Of a stretch of DNA of 64,000 bases, positions 27,514 to 36,999 are shown in pieces; the first letter of the stretch is position 1; the number at the start of each line of letters is the position of its first letter. The translations under genes were made by a program, and so were the position numbers. Under the pieces are notes generated by a model. It had not been told where the DNA came from. It searched no databases and saw nothing but the letters and a program-made list of their open reading frames with translations. Source of the DNA: Chlorobaculum tepidum TLS (GTDB lineage: Bacteria; Bacteroidota; Chlorobiia; Chlorobiales; Chlorobiaceae); NCBI RefSeq assembly GCF_000006985.1, contig NC_002932.3, positions 1,475,109-1,539,108 on the forward strand, in the 5' to 3' direction.

Positions 27514-28005
27514 ATGTCAACGTCACCGACCATTGCCGCGCTTCTCGACGAATCGATACAGCTCGAACTCAATCTCGCCAAACTCTACACCCTCTTCAAC
27601 GACCATTTCGAAGAGGACGAAGAGTTCTGGTGGCAACTCTCGATGGAGGAGCGCAGCCATGCGGCCTTGCTCCAGCAGGAGAAAAAACAGCCGCAGCCGT
27701 TGCAGTTTTTTCCGGAAAATCTCCTTGCCAAAGACCTCGACGCCCTGAAAGCGAACAATGCACGCATCATCGCCGAAACGGAGCGATTTGCCATTTCGCC
27801 GTTCTCAAGGGAAGAAGCACTGAACCTCGCGCTCCACATCGAAATGTCCGCCGGAGAGGCACACTTCCAGGAGTTCATGGAGAGCGAAACCGGCTCGCTG
27901 ACCGCCGACCTCTTGCAGCAGCTCGCCAGCGAAGATCAGAACCACGCCAAGCGCATCCGCGAGTATATGAAAGAGCAGGGCGTGAAGGAAAAAAAGCAAG
28001 CCTGA
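27514..28005 (+). CDS. Ferritin-like / rubrerythrin-type diiron protein
   Basis: About 163 residues predicted as a four-helix bundle. The helices carry a glutamate in LDESIQLELNLAKLYTLF, the motif MEERSHAALL (ExxH), a further acidic helix in LALHIEMSAGEAHFQEF, and a second histidine motif in SEDQNHAKRI, where Asp rather than Glu precedes the His at the standard spacing. No C-terminal rubredoxin CxxC domain is present. It may bind iron or act in oxidative stress defence, useful for an anaerobe, but this is inferred. ATG 27514 was chosen because in-frame sequence upstream has no helix character. Confidence 0.65.
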   Translation: MSTSPTIAALLDESIQLELNLAKLYTLFNDHFEEDEEFWWQLSMEERSHAALLQQEKKQPQPLQFFPENLLAKDLDALKANNARIIAETERFAISPFSREEALNLALHIEMSAGEAHFQEFMESETGSLTADLLQQLASEDQNHAKRIREYMKEQGVKEKKQA

Positions 28006-28132
28006 AAATCGCCAGCTCGCCGAGCCAGGGGAAGCGTGATGCGGACTTTGTGGACAAAACCCGCGAAGAATCGCTCTTCATTCTTCTTCGTCAACAAAAT
28101 CCACCCGCTTTTATTTGCCAAAAACCGCCCGG

Positions 28133-29011
28133 CTACTTTTTGAGCGCGAGATTGACAAACCGGTGCGACCACCGGCCATCCGCGTTGATGACCAGTTCTC
28201 CGTACCGTTCGGGAGAGTAGCGGAAACTGCCGCCGTTAATGAAGTTTATACCGTTGGCCTGATAGACCTGAAAACGGTGAAAATGGCCATGCAGCACCAG
28301 TCTTACGCCAAGATTTTTCATCGCCTTGAGGTATTCATCCCGGTTCTTGAACTCCATCGTCCAGTCGAACACCTGATCGACCAGCGCACCGGTGCCGTAC
28401 ACCTTGTAAGCGTGGTGACAGAGACCGATGATGAAAGTGTCGTCGAGAACCTGCCGAACACCCGGTTCCTGGAGAGCCCTGAGCGTTTCAGGCGAAACGC
28501 TGCCCCGTGCACCTGCCGGATTGTCCAGCCCCGACCACGGATCGACGGTATTGACCGCCACGAACGAAAGCGAAATCCCACCGAGACGCATCACCTTGAC
28601 GAAGGGCACGCCTGCCAAAGCATCGCCATTATCGGTGATGAGCGGGCGGAATATCGCGTTAAACTGCCGAAGCCGGTCATCAACCCGGTGCTGGCGGCTC
28701 CGGTCATCGGGATTGAGCGCGTTGTAGAAGCGCATCTCCTCTTCGAGGTCGATCAGGTCGTGATTGCCGGGAATCACCGTGGTTTTCGTCCAGTCGAACA
28801 GCCCATGCCGCACGAGAGCATCCCGGATGATCGTCCAGAGCGCCGGTGAGGCCGTATCGATCAGATCGCCGGTCATCACGAGGTGATCGTACTTGCGGCG
28901 GACGAACTCGCCGAGCATGGTGTCGAGCCTTGCCGTCAGATAACGGTCGTTCTTGCTTGCAAAGTGCAGATCTGAAAGATGCGCGATGGTTACTTTCTTA
29001 TCAAAGGACAC
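28133..29011 (-). CDS. Calcineurin-like metallophosphoesterase
   Basis: Protein of 292 residues with all family blocks: AHLSDLHF (D-x-H), VMTGDLIDTASP (GD), TVIPGNHDLIDLEEEM (GNHD), CHHAYKV, and LHGHFHRFQ (GHxH). A dinuclear metal phosphoesterase is expected; candidates include cyclic-nucleotide or other phosphodiesters. The start is GTG at 29011, since no ATG fits the conserved N-terminus. It is divergent from glgP with about 195 bp between. The substrate cannot be assigned. Confidence 0.85.
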   Translation of the reverse strand: MSFDKKVTIAHLSDLHFASKNDRYLTARLDTMLGEFVRRKYDHLVMTGDLIDTASPALWTIIRDALVRHGLFDWTKTTVIPGNHDLIDLEEEMRFYNALNPDDRSRQHRVDDRLRQFNAIFRPLITDNGDALAGVPFVKVMRLGGISLSFVAVNTVDPWSGLDNPAGARGSVSPETLRALQEPGVRQVLDDTFIIGLCHHAYKVYGTGALVDQVFDWTMEFKNRDEYLKAMKNLGVRLVLHGHFHRFQVYQANGINFINGGSFRYSPERYGELVINADGRWSHRFVNLALKK

Positions 29012-29206
29012 CGTTACAATGTTGATTTACAGATTGAAAGATTTAAATTTAATAGATAAACCAAGGAATCTGGCCAGATCGGTTCTTCTCTGTGAATCCC
29101 AACGTCCCTTCATCCCAGCATCCTCCTCAGGGATGCAGTTCTGTAAGATACTCCGTTTTCTGAACCTGCACCACCTGAGGAACGAGGCAAAATCTACAAA
29201 TCAAAC

Positions 29207-31330
29207 ATGTCAAAAAGCATTTCTGTCGTAAAAAAACTCTCCCGAAACCTCTGGTGGTCATGGGATACCGAAGCCAAATCGCTCTTCAAAAACCTTTCGC
29301 CGCTCCTTTGGGAACGGGTCAATCACAACCCGGTCGAGCTGCTCAGACATATTTCGGCCGATGAACTCGAGGCGCGATGCGCCTGCGAACTCAGCAGCAC
29401 GATCGACGATGTGAACAAACGGTTCGAAGATTACATGGCCGAAAAGAACACCTGGGCCGCCCAGCACGCCCCCCAGCTCGTCGCCAACCCAGTCGCCTAC
29501 TTCAGCGCCGAATTCGGCATTCACGAAAGCCTCCGCCTCTACTCGGGCGGCCTTGGCATCCTCTCGGGCGACCACATCAAGTCGGCCAGCGATCTGGGCC
29601 TCAATTTCATCGGCATCTCCCTTTTCTACAAGGAGGGCTATTTCCGCCAGTACCTCAATCACGACGGCTGGCAGATCGAGAATTATCCGCTGCAATACCC
29701 CGAAAGCCTGCCTATCGAGAAGGTCACGACCGCGGATGGAAAGGATCTGATCATCGAAGTCATCATCGCCCAGAGCACCGTCTTCGCCCAGGCATGGAGC
29801 CTGAAGGTCGGGCGCGCTACGCTCTACCTGCTCGACACCAATATCCCGGCCAATGAAATGCATTACCGCGATATCTGTTCGAGGGTTTACGGCGGCGACC
29901 AAAACATGCGCATTAACCAGGAGATTCTGCTCGGCATCGGCGGCATCAAGCTCCTGAAAGCGCTGAAAGTCGAACCCGCGGTCTATCATATGAACGAGGG
30001 CCACTCGGCGTTCCTGACGCTTGAACTGCTCGCTGATGAACTCGCCGAGGGTCGCTCGTTCGAGGAGGCCAAGGCGAAAGTCAAGGAGCAGTGCGTTTTC
30101 ACTACGCACACGCCCGTTCCGGCTGGCCACGACCGTTTTTCGCGCGACATGATGCTGTACACCTTCTCGAAGTACGTGGCGCTTTGTGGCATGGAGATGG
30201 AGGAGGTGCTGAGACTCGGCGCCGAAAATCCGGCGGACACCTCGGGGCTCTTCACCATGACGGTGCTCGCCCTCAGGCTCTCCCGCTGTGCCAACGGCGT
30301 CTCGAAATTGCACGGCGAGGTTTCGCGCGAGATGTGGAAGCATCTCTACGCGACGGACGACCCGAAAGAGGTGCCGATCGGCCATATCACCAACGGCATC
30401 CATACCAAAAGCTGGAGCAGCGGCTTCACAGAACGGTTCTGGAAACATCATGCAAAAAGCCTCGATGAGCTGTTTGCATCGAGGGAGTCGGCGGAAGCGG
30501 TACTCTCGAAGGTTTCCGACAGCGAGTTGTGGTGTCTGCGCTACCAGCTGAAGCGCAACCTCATAGACTACATCGCGCGCTATCTGTCGAACCAGCTCTA
30601 CCATCAGCATCAGTACGCCACGCCGTACAAACCGTGCGACTCGTCAAAATCGGCCAAAAGCGCGCTGTCGCCCGACGTGCTGACCATCGGTTTCGCCCGG
30701 CGATTCGCCACCTACAAACGCGCGCCACTGATTTTCCAGGATCTCGACCGGCTCAACGCCATTGTCAACCACCCGACCATGCCGGTGCAGATCATCTTTG
30801 CTGGCAAGGCCCACCCGCACGACGACGCAGGAAAGGAGTACATCCGCCAGATCGTGGAGCACTCGCACCGCCCGCAGTTCCTCGGTAAGGTGGTCTTCCT
30901 CGAAAACTACAACATCGGCGTGGCCAAGCGCCTCGTTTCCGGTGTCGATGTCTGGCTGAACAACCCGGTCAGGCCGATGGAGGCCAGCGGCACCTCAGGC
31001 CAGAAAACGGTGCTGCATGGCGGTCTGAACCTGAGCATCATGGACGGCTGGTGGTGCGAGGCATACAACGGCACCAACGGCTGGTCGATTGGCAGCGGCG
31101 AGCAGTACGAGAACTACGATGAGCAGTACCGCTTCGACGCGAACAAACTGTATGAAGTACTCGAAAACCAGATCATCCCGACTTTCTACGAGCGCAACGA
31201 GCACAACCTTCCGGTCAGATGGCTGAAGAACATCCGCAACGCCATCGCGACCATCGCACCGGTCTACAACACCGACCGCATGGTCAAGGAGTACACCATG
31301 CGCTACTACCTCAAGGAGCCTCGCCCCTGA
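29207..31330 (+). CDS. glgP: Alpha-glucan (glycogen) phosphorylase, short type
   Basis: GT35 phosphorylase of 707 residues that releases glucose 1-phosphate from glycogen. The N-terminus (NLWWSWDTEAKSLFKNLSP) is the DUF3417 region of the alternative bacterial/archaeal type, shorter than the classical 800-residue enzyme. Core motifs include VAYFSAEFGIHESLRLYSGG, HMNEGHSAFLTLEL, VFTTHTPVPAGHDRF and GFARRFATYKRAPL. The PLP lysine lies in EASGTSGQKTVLHGGLNLS near residue 600. pyrD starts 17 bp after its stop, so the two are probably co-transcribed. Green sulfur bacteria store glycogen, consistent with this gene. Confidence 0.93.
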   Translation: MSKSISVVKKLSRNLWWSWDTEAKSLFKNLSPLLWERVNHNPVELLRHISADELEARCACELSSTIDDVNKRFEDYMAEKNTWAAQHAPQLVANPVAYFSAEFGIHESLRLYSGGLGILSGDHIKSASDLGLNFIGISLFYKEGYFRQYLNHDGWQIENYPLQYPESLPIEKVTTADGKDLIIEVIIAQSTVFAQAWSLKVGRATLYLLDTNIPANEMHYRDICSRVYGGDQNMRINQEILLGIGGIKLLKALKVEPAVYHMNEGHSAFLTLELLADELAEGRSFEEAKAKVKEQCVFTTHTPVPAGHDRFSRDMMLYTFSKYVALCGMEMEEVLRLGAENPADTSGLFTMTVLALRLSRCANGVSKLHGEVSREMWKHLYATDDPKEVPIGHITNGIHTKSWSSGFTERFWKHHAKSLDELFASRESAEAVLSKVSDSELWCLRYQLKRNLIDYIARYLSNQLYHQHQYATPYKPCDSSKSAKSALSPDVLTIGFARRFATYKRAPLIFQDLDRLNAIVNHPTMPVQIIFAGKAHPHDDAGKEYIRQIVEHSHRPQFLGKVVFLENYNIGVAKRLVSGVDVWLNNPVRPMEASGTSGQKTVLHGGLNLSIMDGWWCEAYNGTNGWSIGSGEQYENYDEQYRFDANKLYEVLENQIIPTFYERNEHNLPVRWLKNIRNAIATIAPVYNTDRMVKEYTMRYYLKEPRP

Positions 31331-31347
31331 ACCATCGAAACAGCATT

Positions 31348-32280
31348 ATGACAACAACGACCATGAACTCCCCTGCCGCCGTCAAACTCGGCAGGGGCCT
31401 CAACCTCCGCTCGCCGGTCATGCTCGCCTCCGGCACCGTTTCTTACGGCGAAGAGCTTTCGCAACTGTGCGACCTTTCGAAAATCGGCGGTCTGGTCACC
31501 AAAGCCATTTCGCCCGAACCAAGGACCGGCAATCCGCCGCAGCGCATCGCCGAAACATCCTGCGGCATGATCAACGCCATCGGATTGGCGAATGTCGGCC
31601 TCGACAAGTTCGTTTCGGACAAGGTGCCATTTTTGCAGACACTCGACACACAGGTCATTGTCAACATCGCGGGCAAATCGATTGACGACTACTGCCAGGT
31701 GGTCGAACGGCTCGACACAGTCGAGGGCATCGCCGCTTACGAACTGAACCTTTCGTGCCCGAACGTCAAGGGCGAATGCATGATCATGGGGGTCAGCCCC
31801 GACGCAACCCGCGAAATTGTCTCCACGTTGCGCAAGCAGACCAGGCGACACCTGATGGTGAAGCTCACGCCAAATGTCACATCGATCAGTGCGATTGCCC
31901 TCGCCGCCGAGGAGGCTGGCGCGGACTCGGTCTCGCTCATCAATACCGTGGTCGGCATGGCGGTGGATTACCGCAAGCGCAAGCCGCTGCTGAAAAACGT
32001 GACCGGCGGCCTCTCCGGCCCGGCTATCAAGCCGATTGCGCTGGCCAAGGTGTGGGAGGTGTCAAAAGCCGTAAAGATTCCGATTGTCGGCATGGGCGGC
32101 ATCGCCTCGTTCTCAGACGCGATGGAGTTCCTGCTCGTCGGAGCCAGCGCCATCCAGATCGGCACCATGAACTTCGTCTATCCCGACATCGGCGAAAAGA
32201 TCGCCGTGGCGATCGACAAATTCTTCTCGCAACCTGACGCTCCGGCATTTCAGGAGTATGTCGGCAGCCTGATGGTTTAG
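31348..32280 (+). CDS. pyrD: Dihydroorotate dehydrogenase, class 1 (1B-like)
   Basis: FMN enzyme of about 310 residues catalysing the oxidation of dihydroorotate in pyrimidine synthesis. PVMLASGTVSYGEELSQLC is the N-terminal phosphate/FMN region. NLSCPNVKG carries the class 1 catalytic Cys. LINTVVGMAVDYRKRKPLL and IPIVGMGGIASFSDAMEFL are the FMN phosphate-binding end. Class 1 catalytic Cys implies a cytosolic enzyme; class 1B would need a PyrK partner, not in the window. ATG 31348 is used because an upstream in-frame ATG (31219) lies inside glgP. Confidence 0.94.
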   Translation: MTTTTMNSPAAVKLGRGLNLRSPVMLASGTVSYGEELSQLCDLSKIGGLVTKAISPEPRTGNPPQRIAETSCGMINAIGLANVGLDKFVSDKVPFLQTLDTQVIVNIAGKSIDDYCQVVERLDTVEGIAAYELNLSCPNVKGECMIMGVSPDATREIVSTLRKQTRRHLMVKLTPNVTSISAIALAAEEAGADSVSLINTVVGMAVDYRKRKPLLKNVTGGLSGPAIKPIALAKVWEVSKAVKIPIVGMGGIASFSDAMEFLLVGASAIQIGTMNFVYPDIGEKIAVAIDKFFSQPDAPAFQEYVGSLMV

Positions 32281-32304
32281 GAACACGTGAAGCAGTGGGG
32301 AGAC

Positions 32305-33405
32305 CTACCTGCGACGCCGGTAGCCGGAGAATCTGTTCCTGCGGCCTGGCATGGAGCGAAATGATGGCGTGTTGTAATGGCGCACCGAACGAGGGCTGTC
32401 AATGAGCGCGGGATTGGCGAGACGGGCGATGATCCTTGCCTCGCTTTCACGAATATCGACGTCGGATGGGCCTGCATCGGACAGCAGTTTCACAATCAGA
32501 GGGGCGCATTCAAAAGCGATAATCAGCAGCGTGATGAACGTCACCGCGTGGGCCGATGAACGGCTGACGTCGTCAGTTGCGTGGGTCAGCGCGCCAAGTG
32601 CCCAGTTTCGATCTGCAAAACCGGCTTTTGATGCCTTCTGATCGAGCATGGCGTCCGAAAGCATGAGATTGCTGTTTATGCCCTCAACCTCTTTTTGACG
32701 ATTCACGAACTCTTCGAGCGATGCCAGTTTTCTGGCCAGATAGTCCAGCCGGGCCTGTTTGGACTGTATAACAGCCTCCTTGTTTTTCGCATAACTGCCA
32801 TATCCGACAATGCCTGAAGTCGTAGAGGTCTTGTCGCCAAACACTTCGGCCTTGAGCTCTTCACGTAAACGGGCCGTATCCCTGTCGAGCTCGTCATACT
32901 CACTCTGGTGCCTTGAGATCATGGAAAGTTCAAGGGCATAGTTTGTCTTGAACGACTCCTGCAACCGCGTAATCTGCGCCTGCTGATCGGCGAGGTAACG
33001 CTCCTTGAGCTTCTCGCGTATCTCCTTGTCGAATATTTTGAGTTCAAGCGGGCGGGCAATCACGATGGCAATGAGAACGGCAAGCACCAACCGGGGTGAA
33101 GCCTGATAGAACTGCGTCACTCCTTTCGAGGTTTTCTTTATGCTTGAAACGATGTAACGATCAAGATTGAAAATGGCCAGTCCTCAGAATATCCCGAACA
33201 GTATCGATGCAAACCAGTCGAAAGGGGCTCCTGCGAAAACGAAGTAGAGAGCATAGCCGCCGGAAAGGGCGGCAAACAGGGCAGTAAAAAAGATCGTCGC
33301 ACCTATGCCGAAGTATTTGGCATGTTCGGTTGGATATTTTTCTATGATCTCGACCGGGGTGCCGGCACAGATCCAGAAAAAGCGCTGCAAGCGTCCATCA
33401 TTCAT
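32305..33405 (-). pseudogene. DUF4407 family membrane protein interrupted by an in-frame opal stop
   Basis: From ATG 33405 the frame reads MNDGRLQRFFWICAGTPVEI, then two membrane segments ending SILFGIF, then TGA (codon 74, 33186-33184). It continues in the same frame with GLAIFNLDRYIVSSIKKTS, then a coiled-coil periplasmic or cytosolic domain and a third membrane helix (AHAVTFITLLIIAFECAPL), ending with a basic tail. Family members read about FGxxWGLxIFNLDRYIV, so TGA most likely replaces the Trp codon TGG. A second start exists at GTG 33120, but it would lack two helices. The whole would be 366 residues. It is either a recent pseudogene, a readthrough gene, or a sequencing error. Confidence 0.75.
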
Positions 33406-33616
33406 GATATTATCTCCATAAATACCATTTCTGTACCTCCCGAAACACCCTGATAAAGTGCAATTTAAAACCCGTCATCCAAAACATTCAATGCACCTCG
33501 ACACCTTTCCCGGCCTTTTCAAATTGGAACGAAAGGTTCTGTATTTACCCGTTTTGTTCTATCTTTCAGCCCATATCGCTGCATAGACACCAATCCACCA
33601 CCAATTTACAGAGAAC

Positions 33617-34090
33617 ATGCGTATAGGAATCGGCATAGACGTTCACCAGTTTGCAGAAGGCCGGAAACTCATCATCGGCGGAGTTGAAGTGCCCTCCCCG
33701 ATCGGACTCCTCGGCCACAGCGATGCCGATGTGCTGCTGCACGCCATCAGCGACGCCCTGCTCGGCGCGGCAGCTCTTGGGGACATCGGCAAGCACTTCC
33801 CCGACACCAGCCCCGACTACAAAGATGCAGACAGCATGGAGCTGCTGAGGCATGTCTGCAAGCTTCTTGAACAGGAAGGCTACAAGCCGGTCAACGTCGA
33901 TACCATGCTGCTGCTCGAAAAACCGAAAATCGCTCCCTACATCGACCAGATGCGCCGCAACATCGCCCGCTGCCTCGGCCTGGAGATAAACGCCGTGTCG
34001 GTCAAAGCAACCACCAACGAAAAGCTCGGCTATGTAGGCCGTCAGGAGGGTGCCTGCGCCCATGCGGTGTGCCTGATTGAAAATGCCTGA
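33617..34090 (+). CDS. ispF: 2-C-methyl-D-erythritol 2,4-cyclodiphosphate synthase
   Basis: MEP-pathway enzyme of 157 residues making the cyclic diphosphate precursor of isoprenoids, which in phototrophs include phytol, farnesol tails and carotenoids. [20 protein letters not shown] begins the protein, with the metal ligands in [25 protein letters not shown] contains the conserved HSDADV. The C-terminal [20 protein letters not shown] is the CMP-binding and trimer end. Standard length. It stands alone between the interrupted DUF4407 gene and a convergent ABC permease. Confidence 0.96.
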   Translation: MRIGIGIDVHQFAEGRKLIIGGVEVPSPIGLLGHSDADVLLHAISDALLGAAALGDIGKHFPDTSPDYKDADSMELLRHVCKLLEQEGYKPVNVDTMLLLEKPKIAPYIDQMRRNIARCLGLEINAVSVKATTNEKLGYVGRQEGACAHAVCLIENA

Positions 34091-34181
34091 ATGAACGCAT
34101 GTTTTCCGCGTCGTGAATGGCTTGATGACAAGGCTGACGAAGCACGGCAAGCGGGACGCACAACAGAGGAAAACATGCAGT

Positions 34182-35453
34182 TTACCCCACCTCCCCGCGC
34201 AGGACGCGCACCGGCAGGTAACTCGTGGCTCGGCGGGCTGGCCCCACCGAAGAGATCACGGCAATCAGAATGCCAAAACCGATCACGATGAGATGTGCGT
34301 CAGGTGTTTCAGCAACAAGAAGCCGATCACTGCTGATAACGCCCGCGCTGCTCGGAGCGAAGCGTATCCTGCTGATAAGGTCGCAAATCAGATGCCCCAC
34401 CGGACTGCCAACCAGCGAACCTGTGGCGCCAATGATCAGCCCTTCGAGCATAAAAATGCGCGTAATGCTTCCCCGCTGAACGCCCATGGAGCGCAGAATG
34501 GCGATATCTTTCACCTTCTGGAGCACCACCGTTGTCATCACCGACGACACGCCAAGTCCCGCCACCACGAACACGAAACTCACCAGTACCAGCGTGATTG
34601 TACCGTTACGATTGTAGAAATCGATCACATTCTTGTTGCTTTCGCTCCAGCTTTTGGTTTCGTAGCCGGTAAGTTTCTGAATCCTCGCCGCAAGCGCGTC
34701 TGCCTGGCCGATGTTCGCAATCCGCAGGCCGATGCCAGTCACGGTATTCGATGCCAGCGACTCCATCCGCTGCGCCAGCGCCAGATTGACGTAGGCCTCT
34801 TTGTCGTCCTTGGTGTTAAAGCCGCTCCTGAACCGCCCCACGACCATCACCGGATATTCATGTCCCTCCTTGTCCACCAGCATGATCGTATCGCGGTATT
34901 TCACTTTCAGCTTCTCGGCCAGCATCGAGCCAAGGATGATACCGTTCGGCGTCCAGCCCAGCTCGGTGAGCGCCTCGGGGTCGAGCAAATTCTTTTTCAG
35001 CCCGGCGATTTCACCTTCGAGCGACGGCACCACCCCTTTGGCGAAGCAGGAAGTGAAGCGGTTTTTGTTGCGGGCAAGCAGCTTGCTGGTAACATAGGGT
35101 GAAATATCGACCACCTCCCTCATCGGACTGACGGTCGCAATCACCTGACTGTAGTTCTTGATCACCACCTTGCGGTCGGTCGTCACGTTCTTGCGGACAA
35201 AGGCGATCCTCCCCTGCATCATTCCGACGAGGTTGTCGGGCACCTCCGGCACCACCCTGTCTGCGCCGATGGTAATGTGCGGGGCAACATCGATGAGCTT
35301 CAGAAAAACATTCAGCGACGACCCCCGCGCCACAGCGATGGTGGTGATCATCATCGCCGAACCGACCGCCACACCAAGCACCGTCAGCGAGGTCTGGCGC
35401 TTTCTCTCCCGCAGGTGCACCCAGGCAAAGCGAAAATGGTCAAGGAAGGTCAT
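34182..35453 (-). CDS. ABC transporter permease, MacB/LolC-FtsX family
   Basis: Permease of 423 residues with the typical layout: an N-terminal membrane helix after a short cytoplasmic lead (TSLTVLGVAVGSAMMITTIA), a large periplasmic MacB-PCD domain (about 40-270: ITIGADRVVPEVPDNL and similar), and three C-terminal helices (TITLVLVSFVFVVAGLGVSS, then ILRSMGVQRGSITRIFMLEG and the final pair). FtsX-type proteins move lipids, lipoproteins or peptides, or signal across the inner membrane. No ATPase or periplasmic partner lies adjacent; the cognate subunits must be elsewhere. Divergent from the phosphofructokinase gene. Confidence 0.85.
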   Translation of the reverse strand: MTFLDHFRFAWVHLRERKRQTSLTVLGVAVGSAMMITTIAVARGSSLNVFLKLIDVAPHITIGADRVVPEVPDNLVGMMQGRIAFVRKNVTTDRKVVIKNYSQVIATVSPMREVVDISPYVTSKLLARNKNRFTSCFAKGVVPSLEGEIAGLKKNLLDPEALTELGWTPNGIILGSMLAEKLKVKYRDTIMLVDKEGHEYPVMVVGRFRSGFNTKDDKEAYVNLALAQRMESLASNTVTGIGLRIANIGQADALAARIQKLTGYETKSWSESNKNVIDFYNRNGTITLVLVSFVFVVAGLGVSSVMTTVVLQKVKDIAILRSMGVQRGSITRIFMLEGLIIGATGSLVGSPVGHLICDLISRIRFAPSSAGVISSDRLLVAETPDAHLIVIGFGILIAVISSVGPARRATSYLPVRVLRGEVG

Positions 35454-35487
35454 ATTCTGACGGATTCAGGGGATTTCAATGCACCGT

Positions 35488-35565
35488 ATTTCATCATGCA
35501 ACAATGAAATATCAGCCAAATACTCTATCTTGATTTCATACCGTACACCATGCAACAATGGTGTA
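35488..35565. promoter_or_regulatory. Two tandem hairpins sharing an identical loop, between divergent genes
   Basis: Hairpin 1 pairs ATTTCAT (35488-35494) with ATGAAAT (35504-35510). Hairpin 2 pairs TACACCAT (35544-35551) with ATGGTGTA (35558-35565). Both contain the direct 12-mer CATGCAACAATG (35495-35506 and 35549-35560). The 54-bp spacing and the position between the divergent permease and pfkA suggest a regulator-binding site pair. Confidence 0.45.
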
Positions 35566-35618
35566 ATAAATCAAATTAAGCTGTCAAAAACTAACTTGAG
35601 GAACGAGGAGGGAGCAGC

Positions 35619-36824
35619 GTGAAAAAAATCGGAATTCTTACCAGCGGTGGCGACTGCGGCGGCCTGAACGCCGTCATCAAGGGTGCCGCACTCATGGCCC
35701 TGAACAAGGGGCTTGAACTGTATGTGATCCCCAACGGCTACGCCGGACTGTACAACCTCCTGAATCAGGACCGGTTGGTCAGGCTCGACGAGGCCCGTCT
35801 CGACCAGTTCCAGGCCAGCTTCGCCGGCTCGGAAGCCGGCCACTCGCGGGTGAAAATCAAGGCGATCAGCAACCCCGACAAATACAACCGCATCAAGGTC
35901 GGCATGAAAAAGTTCGATCTCGACGCGCTCATCATCAGCGGCGGCGACGACTCCGGCAGCGTCATGATCGACCTGAACCACAACGGCATCCAGTGCATCC
36001 ACTGTCCAAAGACGATGGATCTTGACTTGCAGACCTACTCGGTCGGCGGTGACTCGACCATCAACCGCATCGCCCAGTTCGTCGAGGATCTGAAGACGAC
36101 AGGACGTACCCACAACCGCGTGCTGGTCACGGAGGTGTTCGGACGCTACGCGGGCCACACGGCCTTCCGCAGCGGCGTGGCTGCCGAAGCCGACTGCATC
36201 CTGATTCCGGAAATCCCGGTTGACTGGGATGTCGTGTACGAGCACATCGTCGAACGCTTCACCCGCCGCATCCGGCAGAGCGACGTGCACAGCGGCACCT
36301 ATACCATCGTGGTCGCCGAGGGCATGAAGAACGCCGACGGCACGGACATCGTCGATGAGTCGGCAGGCATCGATGCATTTGGCCACAAAAAGCTCGCGGG
36401 CGCGGGCAAGTATGTTTGCCAGGAGATCAAGAAGCGCTTCAAGACCGACCCGCGAATGCCGCAGTTCATGAAGGATACCGGCATGTTCGTCGAGGGCATC
36501 TACGAAATTCCGGAGGTGCGCGAAGTCCATCCGGGCCACTTGGTGCGCGCCGGGCACTCCTCGGCCTACGACATCAACTTCGGCTTCGAGGCTGGCGCAG
36601 CAGCGGTATTGCTCCTGCTTGAAGGCAAAACCGGTGTGACGATCTCCAAGGTCAAGGGGCGCAAAATCGAGTACATCGAAGCCTCAAAGGCGATCGAACA
36701 GCGCTATGTCGATCTCGACCAGGTTGCCATGTACGAATCGATCGGCACCTGTTTCGGCAGAACTCCGGCAGCCTACGAGCCGATCCTGCGAGAAGTTGAC
36801 GGCGTGTACGAAAGGATTTATTGA
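35619..36824 (+). CDS. pfkA: 6-phosphofructokinase, probably pyrophosphate-dependent
   Basis: PFK family protein of 401 residues. The start is GTG 35619, preceded by a strong Shine-Dalgarno (GGAGGG). It has SGGDCGGLNAVIKG near the N-terminus. The substrate-type motif is GGDDSGS near residue 106, with Asp where ATP-type enzymes have Gly. It is followed by HCPKTMDLDLQTYSVGG (PKT), near residue 128. Both features characterise PPi-dependent or PPi-like enzymes, so PPi use is inferred. The region after residue 300 includes GHLVRAGHSSAYDINFGF. Length fits the mixed-substrate long group. Confidence 0.85.
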   Translation: MKKIGILTSGGDCGGLNAVIKGAALMALNKGLELYVIPNGYAGLYNLLNQDRLVRLDEARLDQFQASFAGSEAGHSRVKIKAISNPDKYNRIKVGMKKFDLDALIISGGDDSGSVMIDLNHNGIQCIHCPKTMDLDLQTYSVGGDSTINRIAQFVEDLKTTGRTHNRVLVTEVFGRYAGHTAFRSGVAAEADCILIPEIPVDWDVVYEHIVERFTRRIRQSDVHSGTYTIVVAEGMKNADGTDIVDESAGIDAFGHKKLAGAGKYVCQEIKKRFKTDPRMPQFMKDTGMFVEGIYEIPEVREVHPGHLVRAGHSSAYDINFGFEAGAAAVLLLLEGKTGVTISKVKGRKIEYIEASKAIEQRYVDLDQVAMYESIGTCFGRTPAAYEPILREVDGVYERIY

Positions 36825-36999
36825 GTGCAAACGGCCTGAGTGGGCGCTGCGGACGAACCGCGTTCACTCAGGCCATCAAGCCCGTTCCACTCTATCGTCC
36901 GCGCTCAAATGAGCTCCTCGCCGCTTTCAAAAAAGCCAAAACAGACTATCTTAGAAGAAAAATTCTTTACCGTTTTTTTCACTCAATTTCATCAGTTTT

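Noticed and set aside
33184-33186. TGA in the DUF4407 gene as a selenocysteine codon
   Set aside because: Family members carry Trp, not Cys, at this position, and no SECIS-like hairpin was seen right after it.
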